From Rhynchonema sp. JSB1_4 (Eukaryota > Nematoda > Chromadorea > Monhysterida > Xyalidae): DNA of 64,000 nt. The notes beneath the pieces were generated by a model. That model made no database searches and had not been told where the DNA came from. It saw nothing but the letters and a program-made list of their open reading frames with translations. A program made the translations under genes and the position numbers. The stretch spans positions 18,479-82,478 of the forward strand of contig JASAMV010005263.1 in assembly GCA_030248065.1 (NCBI GenBank), read 5' to 3'. Shown here in pieces: positions 51,001-62,900 of the stretch (position 1 is its first letter; each line of letters opens with the position of its first letter).

Positions 51001-54000
51001 AGGAGGGACTCTGATGGTTATATTGTGCTGACGTGACTCCCTCGAGTGCACTGGTGCAGTCACGTGCACAGTGATGATGGCCTGGTGCACAGTTGTTTCA
51101 TTCAACCTGGTATCAGTTCGGCTCAACCTTGTATAGCCGATTATTACTGTGATGATTAATGCTAGTTATTTCGACGTTAAAGTGAAGTGACCAATTAAAG
51201 TGATCGGTTTTGCAAGATCGGGCCGGACCAATCACAAAGGAGGATCTTTGTATGACCATCACCAGCTCATCATCATGCCATTCTTGTGCACCCTAATCTT
51301 TGTAGTGTATATCTGGATGTTGAACAAGTCAAAATAGCCAAGGTGCGAAAGATGTGGAGAGCTTCTTGTTTCTTTCCCGTCGTTTATCATATAGGCCGCT
51401 CTCTGACAAAAGCAAAAAGTCAACTTTTTGCTTTTGCTCTCTGACAAAAGCAAAAAGTGTGTAGTAAACTTTTTGCTTTTTGCTTTTTGCTTTTGTCAGA
51501 GAGGGGCCATATAGTTTCTGATTCTGGTCTATCGATAGAAACTAAGACATGTGCGGGAGGCGACCTAAAACAGCTCAAAAAGTTAAACTTTTTAACTTGC
51601 TTTTTCTGCCTACCGTGAGGCAGAATTGCTGTCTGCCAGCGTTTGCCTGCTTTCCGTCATTTTGACTGCTCTCGTGTATAAATGGGATGGCAGGCAAATG
51701 AATGCAAAGGCACAATTTTCTGCCTGCCACTGCCAAGCAGACAGAAGTATAAGGCCACCATAATTTACGCTTGTTTATTCGAAATATGTAGATATTCCAA
51801 ACTGTAAAAACTTTTCATCAGTTTGTCGAACTTGATGTTTCAGGCAGCAGCGATGATGAACGCAAACGATATCGAAACGGGCCTCGCAACGGTTATCACA
51901 AGCGGAACTCAAGTCGTCAGTTATATTTTTTGTGCATTTTCTCTTTTCTTTATTCTATAACAAAAAAAAGAAAAAAACATGTTTGCAGCGTCCAACCACA
52001 AACGTCGCGGCTATGGACGGGACGAGGAAAGCGCGGCAATTCAAATCCAGGCCGGCGCGCGCGGCTACCTGCAACGAAAGAAGATGAAAGGTAGAGGTTA
52101 GATGGTGTGCTGCTGTGATGTGCATCTATGTATTATTATTTGTTTGTGCCAAACAGTGGTGGTTGTTGGTGGCTGCCATGTTCACGGTGACACAGTCGGA
52201 GAACCACATTTTGGTCCCCAACATGGTGAATACGCATATGCACAGACCAATGCACATGACCAACTGTCGGCCAATTCAAAAGCTTCCATGGAAGAGAAAG
52301 AACCACAGCGTTGATTTTAGCGTCCTCCGTCCAAGCTCAATAAAATACTCCTCTCACGAAACACTAACTGATAACACAGTGGGACCTGTTTAGTGAAACC
52401 TACTTTCGTGCCCGACAGTTTCGTTTCCAATTTACGACTCTGCTATTCAGTGGGTGAATTTTTTTCATCATCATGACCAAAACTGACTTGTCCCAATTAT
52501 GTCACCATGAAGAGGATAGACTGTATTGACCTACAGTTGCATTTCTATCATCCGACATCAACCCTGAGCACAACCAGACACAAGCACTTGTTGTTGCAGA
52601 CCGCGGTCAGCTGGACAGTCGCGGTCGTCCCGTGCGCCATCGTCGTCCGCGGTCGACCTCGCCCGACTACTACGGTCGACACAAAAACAACGGCAGACGT
52701 GAGTCACCCAAACGTCGCAGCAGTCGACGACGTTGAATACTTTTTTCGGATTCTTTTTTTTGTTGTTTTATTAGCTTGTATGTATTTGTGGACTTGTTGC
52801 CTGACATTCTGTCTGTTATTCGGGCACATGTCAACCACTCCACAATAAGCTGCTGTATTTAATTTCCTTGTATTCACGTGTTGTTTTGTCGGTAATATTT
52901 GCATACACCGATGCTCTTGTTTTGTCGGGCTTTTCGCTTTTTACACAGTTATGAACATGTCGAATCGAACTTCTGCATTGGGCACTAAACGGATTCCACT
53001 CAAACTACCTACAACAATTCACAAAAAACGAAAAGTCCTTCTAAAATGCCTATCGTTGTAACACTTGCATGGGTTTTCTTTCGGTTGCGTTTTTGGAAAA
53101 TTGTTACATTACGTTTTGCTTTTATCAAACGCGGTAGCCATATTGGTCGTTTTGCCCGAGGTTTTAGCCACGGAGCGGTAACTGTGTCTCAAAATTTCTC
53201 CCCATAACGTTTATTTGACTTTGTTCCTCCAAAACTGCACGTTATTGCGTGATTTCAATTCTGCACGTTCTGGGTGAACATTTTTTCTGCACGACTGACT
53301 GATCCTGAGCAGCGGTTCAAACACCTACGAAGTTTTTATTCGCAGATTTTTATCAATGTTTGTAAAGTATTGCTTATGGTACCAACCTACATATACCGTT
53401 CTCTTTATTTCTTGTATGAATTTGTGTGCCTTCCATCCCAATAAACGAGTGTCGTGTGCCACATAATATACAATACTTTGAGAATTGCTAATTAAAACTA
53501 AGTTTTTCACACCCAAGGATTATTTTTCCGGATTGGTAAGCCGGTTGCGTTTGCCGTGTGTTCGTTGTCATTATAAAATCGCTCCCAAAATGTCTATGTT
53601 ACCGTTCTGTGGCTATAATCATGGGGCTTGCTTCTTGTAAGGTGCATAACTATTGTTGCTTTTGTAAAAAAGTTACGGGCCTTGTGTAGTTTTTTGCACA
53701 ACTGCCACACCGCTTGAAAGTTCGCATGACACGCAGCGTCAATTAAAGCCATTGACGCCCATACATTACGTCTTGCCCGGACGATCGAACGTGTCAACGA
53801 TGTCGTCAATCACTTTACAATAGCTGAATAGATTTTTGGGCATAAGACAGTCCGCGCTCGTTATAATGGTCTCACAGTGCGCGACTATATAAAGAGAGTG
53901 GATGGCAACAGCACATTAGTGCAAAGCTGCCTAGTGTAATAATTGTGTCTAGTCGCAACCTGCCCGTATACAGCACAACAACGCCGTCGGCCGGCCTCCG

Positions 54001-54708
54001 ACAGCCAACTGAATCGGCGATCCAAGCCCGATAATCGAAGTCGCGGCAATCGATCCACGGGCGATCGCAATCGTAGTCGAAATCGAAGGGATAAAAGTGG
54101 TCGGCGCGACAAACAACCGTATTTCGACAAGCGCTCGCCGCACTATCGCGAGAAGGAGCAGGCCGCACAGCGGATACAGGCCGGCGCCAGGGGATACCTA
54201 ACCAGGAAACGGCTCAAGAAACGGAAACAAGGTGATCCGCTCTCTGAATACGACTGCTGTGCTGCTGTCTGTCGACCCCTGAGGCCCTCATTGATGCTGG
54301 TGTTGTTATTGTTCATTTTGTTCAGTGTGCTCTGCGTTTGCTTCGTGTCCACATTCCGTGTGGCCAAACAAGTTCTGTTCCATACTGAAAATGCAAATGC
54401 TGCTCAGCTTTTCATCCACCCTTTACATTTCAGACCGGGGTGGTCGCGGCAGCCGAGACCGGGACCGGGACCGACATCGGTACGTTAACTCGGAGCCACG
54501 GCACGCAAATGGGCAAATCCCGTCTGAGATGGCTGTTCAACCGACATGGACCAAACCCCCGGAAAGGAAGGCCCCGGAACGCAGGACCCCACGAGTGGCG
54601 GGAGGGGCTGGACGCAAAGGTGAACCACCCCCGACTTGGCAGAACACCATTCAAAGCAACAACAGTCGATATCAGTCCGACTTTACGGATGACTATTATT
54701 GGAATTGA
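48024..54708 (+). CDS. Arg/Ser-rich protein with three IQ motifs and N-myristoylation signal (about 562 aa, 13 exons)
   Basis: Exons: 48024-48111, 48211-48246, 48751-48862, 49251-49483, 49777-49860, 50168-50296, 50686-50739, 50903-51016, 51844-51915, 51989-52090, 52600-52731 (or -52698), 53974-54231, 54434-54708. Frames join throughout. The start MGSGGSKSKDS fits a myristoylation site. Three IQ motifs (IQAGARGYLARK, IQAGARGYLQRK, IQAGARGYLTRK) in separate exons predict calmodulin binding; the rest is Arg/Ser-rich and disordered, with a Pro-rich C-terminus ending DDYYWN. No named family recognised. Introns 1-2 and 4-12 are phase 1; intron 3 is phase 2. Exon 8 read through ends at TGA 51034-51036, and exon 11 read through ends at TGA 52732-52734, so shorter isoforms are possible. 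Confidence 0.8.
48299..48546. mobile_element. Inverted-repeat element (arms about 78 bp) in intron 2 of the IQ gene
   Basis: ATAGTAAATTTCCAAATTCG at the left is mirrored at 48527-48546; the arms continue through CAGTAAAATACGCCCCATAG and AATGTCAAGTTATAAACCCG with few mismatches. The core contains TTCTGAAACAG and CTGAATGTTTCAGAA. Confidence 0.9.
51389..51514. repeat. Inverted and tandem AAAGCAAAAAGT repeats
   Basis: CTCTCTGACAAAAGCAAAAA (twice) and the inverse TTTTGCTTTTGTCAGAGAG, with CTTTTTG units between and CATATAGGCC / GGGGCCATATAG at the rims. In an intron of the IQ gene; a strong hairpin is expected. Confidence 0.8.
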
Positions 54709-57700
54709 GATACATATGTACCATACATGACGTTAATTTGTGTTTTTGCGGGAAAACTTCATCACATTGGTTGTTCGTTTTCGTTTATTTGGGTTGTACA
54801 AAGTTGATTGTTAAATAAATACGAAATCTCTGTTTACTAATAGACCAACCTACAAAAGTTCAGTGAAAATACCGCTATGGCCATTATAAGAAGGTAGACT
54901 GTATACGTATTTCGTTTTAGCTGTGTGCATAACCTTTATCTTTATACATACCTGCCTTTTAAATCTATCATGCTGGCCTATGGCATGTGTCCGTTTTGCA
55001 ACGGGGCTGCTTGACGTCTCTCAGTTTGACGTCAGTCTGTGTCTAATTTGGTACGTATGCTGTTTGTGTTAAATTAGTCCCACATTTGCGTCAGAAAAAT
55101 TTCTGGTTAATGGTCCAATCCAATGTATATACCTAGCTGTATTACTTTGTAATTCTATGATAAAATTTTAATCTGATTCCATCCGCGTACTTACATACTG
55201 TAATAATCAGTGTCTGAAAATTGTGTAAGAACGCGCATACCAAAAACGTTCATAATTTTGTTGCGCGTTTGAAGTCCGTGTACATTGAAATTGACCGGCT
55301 AGTTGCACAGTCGTCAACTTTCCCGCGGAACCAAAAATATGTAATGTCGCACAACATTAACTTGAGAAAGCCAGGAGGCATTCAAAGTTCATACAGCAAA
55401 CGAACTGATTTTGCCTGATGCATAAAGTGCATGCGTACAATCGTTTTTAATCAACGTCGCAATTTTGGCGACCGTTTACTTTCATAACTCCTCCGGTACC
55501 AACATACCGACGGCAAAATTTCAATCCCATGGTATCAGACGGCATTAAGTAACGTATGTACGTATGTAAGTATAAGCAGCCGGTTCAAGACTAAGATCAA
55601 AGACAAGGCTACTATGCTTGGAGGCTAATATAAGTTGATGTTAGCTGCAGTTTTAATGATTCGACCAGTTTAATGTGACAGATCATAAACCTAATACACA
55701 CATTGCACGTTAAATGAAGGTGCATATATAATACCTCATATAGTATACGGCATGGGCTCTTCCCTTCGAGATATGACGCAGAGCCACGCAGCTAATCAGC
55801 CCATGGTCAGACTCGTGCACCAACCAGGATCTGTGGCTGCACCTGAAATTTAGGTAGTTTTGGCTAATTTTTGTTATCAAAGACTGTTTGGTGCAGAAGA
55901 AGCTGAGGTAAAAAATAGCCTCGGAAAATAACAACCGTATAGCGTGCGGTGAGCCATTAGATGTACATACATACCTATACTGTAGGTGCCTGCACATAGC
56001 AACGCTGGTATGTATGTATATAGCAGCGACCGATATGTTATCACGGTGACTAGTCGTCTAACGAAGCCACTAATCTACTGTACACAGGCAGCCGCTCTGG
56101 GTTTACTGTACGTGGCACATACCTTATCGGGCTAATACTATTGTTGTCAACCCAACTGCCTGGTGTTGGCGCAAACGCATAGCTGGCTGGGTGTCTGCTA
56201 TATGTACGTACATAGTGTGTGGGATACGACCAAAATGCAGCGTGACGACAGCAGCCCAAAATGAGCGCGAAAAAATGAATACACGGGGTTGTTGTAGCAC
56301 ACCTGTGGACAGCGCGACATATGTATATATGCTGTGACGACCAACAGTGATATTCTGCTGCATTTGCTCTAAATAAAGGCATTGCGTTGACAGCATTGGT
56401 ATGAGCTTATCCTATGCATGTATATTACGACAAACTTTTGTACCATGCCCCACTCGTCGTACCATGCGATACGCAAGCGTGCCCTAAGCAAGCAGCACGC
56501 TTCCATCTGATTTGCATCCCACATGTGTCTGAAAAGTTTCGGGTCTCCGTCTTATCTAGCCTCCTATTTTTTGGTCACGCTGGTGCGTTTGATTAGAGTA
56601 TACTGTACCAATCTGTGAAACATCACACAGTTGGTACCTTAGAATATATATACAGTAGATTGATGCCAAACTTGCCTTATGACATGGGTCTCTCACCGCG
56701 CGTCGGTTTTGTCTCTTTTATCGTCTCAATGTCGTTTTTTGCGCACCGCTGGACCCCAAAATGGACGCGGCTGGTTGCTGCCGTTTCTTCCTCAACCAAG
56801 AAGCTAGTGTGTATATTTATCTGTGCGCATGGAATATAACGAAATTTGCGTGCTTTTGTATCAGCGGGCGTAATCCATGCGGTCAGCTCCCCTCATAGTG
56901 GTTCTCTTCATGACTAGACCCTCTGGCGACAGACAGTTTCGTCCCCAATTTGTCGTTGTCTGCCACCTCGAGTGCCATATACCATTTGTAATTGATTTTA
57001 AACCTAGTCAAAGCGCTCGGTCCCGATCATGCTAGTGACGGTCACTATAAACAGGCGTGACTGTACGCCAATGGATGGGCTCAGCTGCGACGGCGCGCGT
57101 ACGCAATCGCGTATAACTTAATTTCATGACATGGACCCCAAATTGTCCATGCTAAAAACATTTGGGAATCTTTTCCTGCTCAAAAAAGCCAGCAAAACGA
57201 CAATGCGACTCGCTTAGGCAGCATGAGAATGACGCCCAAGACTTTCGATACTCACTGCAGTCAAAAAAACAAGATCTGATCTGAGAAATAACGACAATAT
57301 TCATGAAATGCAAATTTTGATGATCCTGTGATGCGACTGCCGCTCATTGACGGTGTACTGTACATACGGTATTATGTACCTATATGTACAACGTATGACT
57401 AACGTCACGCCCAGTCATAATAACTAACATGATTAATGTTTAGCATGAGCGCACAAGAATATTATGAACTTGTCTTTGCTCCCAAAGAGCCTCACTCTCT
57501 TCTTATGTAGCTCGTTTTCATGCGCGCATCCAACTTTTTAGTTGTTGTGCCCGGCTTTCACTGATGCATTTGTTGTGCAAAAATTCAAATTTCTAAAACG
57601 AACGATGCCCAAGAACGGTCGAGTGCAAATACAGTCTACACACTACATAGGGTCATAATCATGCCGGGACCCATCACGGTCACCATGAGAAATATAACTA

Positions 57701-58105
57701 TGGAGCAGAAACTAGACAGGAAGTTCACCTTAAATTGGGGCCTCAGTACCGTTCGAAAGTGAAGAGGGTCTCACCACAGGATACATTTTGTTCTGACCAA
57801 GCCCATAGCATTGTTTCATTTGCGATAGTTGGGCGGGACGCAGGTCCCCAAGGCCTCGATCGGGCCACTCATTGGCGTATTTCAGTTTGTGAGCAACTGA
57901 AGTCGGCGATATGTAGCTGGTACATACTGCCACTATAAGCACTCGTTCAACTTTAATATCAGTGTTTAAAGGTAGACGAGCGTGTGGGAGGTCGGGGTGG
58001 TCGGACAGGACATTATTTTTTGGCCGCGCGCAATCTGCTTCTCTGCGCTGGCGGGCGCCTTGTTACAACATGGCATATTAGGTGCACCATCACGGCTCAA
58101 TTGCA

Positions 58106-58280
58106 TACAGTCTACCCACTCTATAATGAATTGGTCGGGAACCGCATTTTCGTTCGAACAACATTATACCCATTATGCCATCGAAGTTGCACCCATCAAC
58201 GGCAGATCGAAGACCAAACGGAGATTTCCCTATGGCAAGATTCACCAGCTGGGGTTCATTATAAAGAGGGTTGACTGTGT
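58106..58280. mobile_element. MITE with ends TACAGTCTACCCACTCTATAATGAA
   Basis: The left end (TACAGTCTACCCACTCTATA) and right end (TTCATTATAAAGAGGGTTGA then CTGTG) are imperfect inverted repeats. Similar single ends (AGGTAGACTGTA type) occur near 48695, 52510, 54893 and 57050, showing a dispersed family. Confidence 0.65.
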
Positions 58281-59594
58281 AATGGTCGCGATCAGCGTAT
58301 AATGGCACCAGTACTAGTTAACTACCTAACCGGGCTGTTTGTAAGATAGACCAAGAAAGTTCGTAATTGCCATACTTTGCACCAACGCCGTGCTCGACAA
58401 ATACGGCCAGGCATAGCTGCTGCTGCTGCTTGGTGGTGGCTGCTCACATTTTCACATCTGTTTCACGTGCCAGCGTTATTTAGATACCGGACCCGGTATC
58501 AAACTTGTGATCGGGCCGGATCGGTACTGTCCTGGAAATTACGTTTCAATAAAGGTCACAACGTGCGCTTCTTACAATGACTCGCTTCAAGTGAGACGAT
58601 AATGGCGAATACTGCAGGTTGTTTCCTGTTTGTTTGGTCCCAGTTTGGGGGTTGATCCTATTCACCGACACCATTATAGTGAATTACATATCTTTTGTGA
58701 CCGACAATGGTATGTGCACACGTGCCCAAACTGTCCTTACAAAAAGGTCGAAATTATATGTACAGATTTGCTGCTGACACCAGTCTCGAGTTTTGTTTCC
58801 AGACAACCAGCGCAGGTCGAAATGCGTGGCATCGCCTTAAATTTAGACATTATATTATTCTTAATCCACAAAGATCCGAACGAAGTCAGGCCCGGACCGT
58901 TCACCAAGTTTGACACCCGGCTGTGATGTTGTTGGCTATATACCCCACATGGTCGGGAAGTAGTTGAGCTGGCAAAACGCCTGCAAAGTTGTAATCGATG
59001 CTTTTCACTGCCGGCTGACGGGTGTCTTGGGATCATCTTTTGGCATTTCAAATGTCAGGTGTTTTTTCTCAAGAGCATGACACTTTCTGTGATGTTACGA
59101 TTTATTGAAATCTTCCAATAAGGCAAACAACGCTTGAAGCGACAGTTCACAAAAAAACAAGGATGTGAAACATCAGCAAGCCTCACGTGACTGTGCTAAG
59201 TATAGGCTGACTAAATCATTTTTTATTTTGCACGTGCACATCAATTCGTCTGATGGTTTCACCTTGATTAACTAGTAGTTCCAAAAACATTTGCATTGAT
59301 ATGGGCCTAAACATCAGCACACAAAACCGTGGCAGATGTGTTTGCTGTTGTGACAACCCCCGATTTCGTGACAAAAGGCATGTTTGTGCAAACTGCCCAC
59401 CGCCACCAGTTTTCTGCAAGCCAAGTGAGCCACGAGCAACTTTTCGTCTTTACTTGTCTTGTCTATTCCTTTATCCGCGCTAATCTCCCCGCGTCTAACC
59501 AGCATTTGAGACCAGCTATGTATGTATATATGTACATCTATGCACTGTGATGCGCAAGTTTATCCACGTTAACCACTTGCTGAGCCCTCCTCCC

Positions 59595-59992
59595 ACTGGC
59601 GGATCCAGTTACAGGCCACAGGGGCCTAGTCCCCCTTTGGTCAAAGTGGTCCCCGAACCGGGGCACCATTTCGAAGAAAAGAAGGAAAAAGGACCCCAAA
59701 ATCGCAGGATTTTTACCCTAATACGCTTCCAAGATCCAAAATCGCGCGCTTCGCGCGTCACGTAATACGCCCATTTCCATGAAATTTGGCTTTGGCGCAT
59801 GCAAAAAGTGCAAAAATTTCGCTGGCTACTTACTGTACGCGTGCATGTTCTTATTTTGTGCGGTGATTTAGCTTAAAATCGCCCATTTATAAACAGCCCT
59901 GGATAAAAACAAATTTTAAAAGATCAAACATACACTAGATAAAAATGACTTTTGGGATTTGGCCCGTCGGCCGAAAGCTGGATCCGCCGTAC
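59595..59992. mobile_element. Non-autonomous element with CTGGCGGATCCAG ends
   Basis: CTGGCGGATCCAG at the left and CTGGATCCGCCG at the right are inverted. The interior has AAAAAGTGCAAAAATTTCGC and the palindrome CGCGCGCTTCGCGCG, shared with repeats at 42550, 43410, 43790 and 44640. Confidence 0.8.
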
Positions 59993-62900
59993 CTCCTGCA
60001 CGCTGTTTTGATGTTCATAAACTCGTTTTCTCCATTATTGTTGGTGCAAAATCACGATTGTTACAACTTTTTCTGCGAACTTCTGTTTGTTTTGGTCGAT
60101 GTGCATGGGTACAAATCGATATAAACTTGTGGCAGAATCAAACCTTGTCATCAAGGCACGAAGAAAAGTATCAACAAAAAATTGTTATTTTATAGCATTT
60201 TCGCAAGTGCTGTTTTCCAAAAATGTTCAGTCTAAGTTTTTTGAGAGTAAGACCTCGTATGGCAGGCCTGCCATTTTTCGGCCTGTGCGCCATCTTTGAC
60301 AATATTTTTTCCAATCTGTCACTGTCAGCCAGCTGTTGGTGTTTGGCGCGCTCACGCCAAAGCTTTTTTATGCTGGATCTGGGTCACACGGTTTAGGGTC
60401 CACGCAGCTGAAAACTCCTGGTCAAAGTCGAGATTGTCAGTGTCCGCCATCTTTTGATCTCAGTCGATCAATGGCAAACTCGGGCCAAACTGTCGCTCAC
60501 ATAGTGATGCGGGGATAGTTTAGGTTCACTATGGAGGTTATTGGAAAACCCATTCGCGTGGGACAGCCATGTTTGCGCTTGCGCTGCAAGAATTTAGCAC
60601 CTCATTCATTTCACTTCCGGATTGCCTCGTCATATCCAATCGAATACTGCTCAAACCATTTGTAACGTACTTAGGCAATGAAGTTATGACGTTTTGAATT
60701 AATCAATAACGGCGTCATGACCATATAACTGTTCTCGACTTCAACCTGGAGCTATCAGCTTGTGGACCTCAACCCCATGGTCCTAAATCTGAAACCCCCA
60801 TAACGCACGTGCACGTTGTGTGTGCCGGAAAAGTTGGCGGAATTATGGATTTGAAGTAGGTGGGTGCTCACGTGTATGCGTGCGTGCATTTTACTTTATG
60901 GTCGCGTTATACTCATGAATTGTAAAAGTTTGTAGTGTCTGTGTGGCTATGGGAACTGGCTATGGTTTGTAACTGTTTCTTACTCATGTGATTTTCGGCG
61001 ACGATTTTTTCGCGACCTCTTTTGTGCTCGGCTCAGTGATCTTTGTTGGTCGCCGGTACCCAGTTAACAAAAAAAGTAGTCGCGCTCAAACATTTTGAGT
61101 ACCACGGGGTCAGAAAGGCGCGTGTTCCTGTGATCTGGTAATGCTATTATGTACAATGATGTACCCGTGAATCTTTATGTAGCCGGTGGGTTTGGAAGAA
61201 CGGAAATGCACTTGCCGTCGGCTTTTTGACACCATTTTGAGTCGCAAGTATTCCGGCTTTCAGCGAACTGCTCCTGGCACGGCGAAATACTCTTTCTTTT
61301 GTCGATGACAAAATGACCAGAAATCCGATGCATATACATATACGTGCATGCATTGCATTTTCTCCTTCCCTATTCGCGTTAATATTACAAAGCCCATTTT
61401 CTCTTTCTTCTCTTTCTTTATCTAACCCGGTGGGGCGGCTACGGTACACCTACATATGTTGTATACCTACTGTATATGTATGTACGTACCTCGGCGGGTC
61501 CGGCTCGGCCCAGTCCCGGGTTGGCTTATAATGCAGATAAAGTGACTCCGCAATCATGCTATATCAGCAGCACTTACTCACTGCCGTGTTTTTTTTCTGC
61601 CAACAGCCATTGTTCAGTTGTAAAAGCGGCTCGGATACAACAGCGGGCGCAAAAAAGCATTATAATAATTACTGCGGTACTGTATGCTCCAAAAAATGCT
61701 TCAGTAGTCCAATTGAACAGATTTTCTGTTTTTTCCCGGCTGTTTTATCCATCACTTTTTATCTCTTCATCTGAAACGCTAACGGCACTCTCTGACTCAA
61801 TCGCTTGATCCAAGGAGTAGGTATGTGTGCGCGAGCGCGTTTGTATATCCGCAATCATTTTCAATCGCCGGCCGTTTTACCAAACACGGTCTGTTTATTG
61901 GGTCCAATGACAAGTATTTTGTACTCATCGAGTACCATAATCATGATGCCTGGTACCCCCGAAATACCCAGCCATGATCCATAGTAACAAACTGGCAAAA
62001 AATGAAACTTGCCTGTCTGGTCCGGCGGCTCGGCCGGTTCAAGAGGCAATGTTTATTCATGGCAAAAGACGGCGTGAGACCAAAAAAGGGCTGCCCCAAT
62101 GGAAGGGCACTCGAGCGAAAGATATGCACACCAATGTGGTGGTTCCGGGTGAGGAAAACTGCGCCAGAAGTTTTCACTAATATCAGCTATTCTGAGCGGT
62201 ATTTGTGTTCTGTGCATAGCCATAAATTGGAATCATAGCGTAAAAGTTGGGAGATCATAAAGTCAACGACTGTAACTCACTGAGATACCTGTAGCCGCAT
62301 GATAAAGATTGTTTATTTGTTACATACAGTATGTCCATTCTTCGGACCCCGCAGCCAGCCAGTGCTGCTGATATAAACTGCCCATTTTCGCATAAAGCTG
62401 CGTGCGCAACGCAAATCATTTCAGGCACAGAAACGTTTGTAGGTATATGAAAGTGCGACTTGCGGCATAAAGAAAATCAGTATGGCAGCACGATGGTACT
62501 GTATGTAGGTAAATGCAAGTCAACTGCGGCCTATTCACTTCATCTCTGAAATAGTGGACGTGGCGTGGGTGCAGTGATTCGGTAGTTAGTTAGGTTGCAT
62601 CATCTTTGGCTGTGCCAAATTCAGGTTTTGGGCACAAACGTATAGCATGGAATGATATTCATGGCTCATATTCGTACCCTGGAACCAGCATGGAATTGGA
62701 ATCCACGCAGATCAAAGTGACTCCAGAATAGACGTGAGTGGCTCTGATTACTTGAAAGTACACGCATCACACCGTGTCTTCAACGTGTTAGTACTACGAG
62801 TAGTATGTTCTTTCTACTATACGGAATACAAATGTGCTCATATCTAATTCGGAATTCAGTTACCGAACTGAATACTAGCACAACTGTAATAAGTGCACAC

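Noticed and set aside
59314..59505. Possible Cys/His-containing exon on minus near 59.4 kb
   Set aside because: Adjacent acceptor and terminal-exon-like sequence exist, but no consistent donor-acceptor phase chain could be built.
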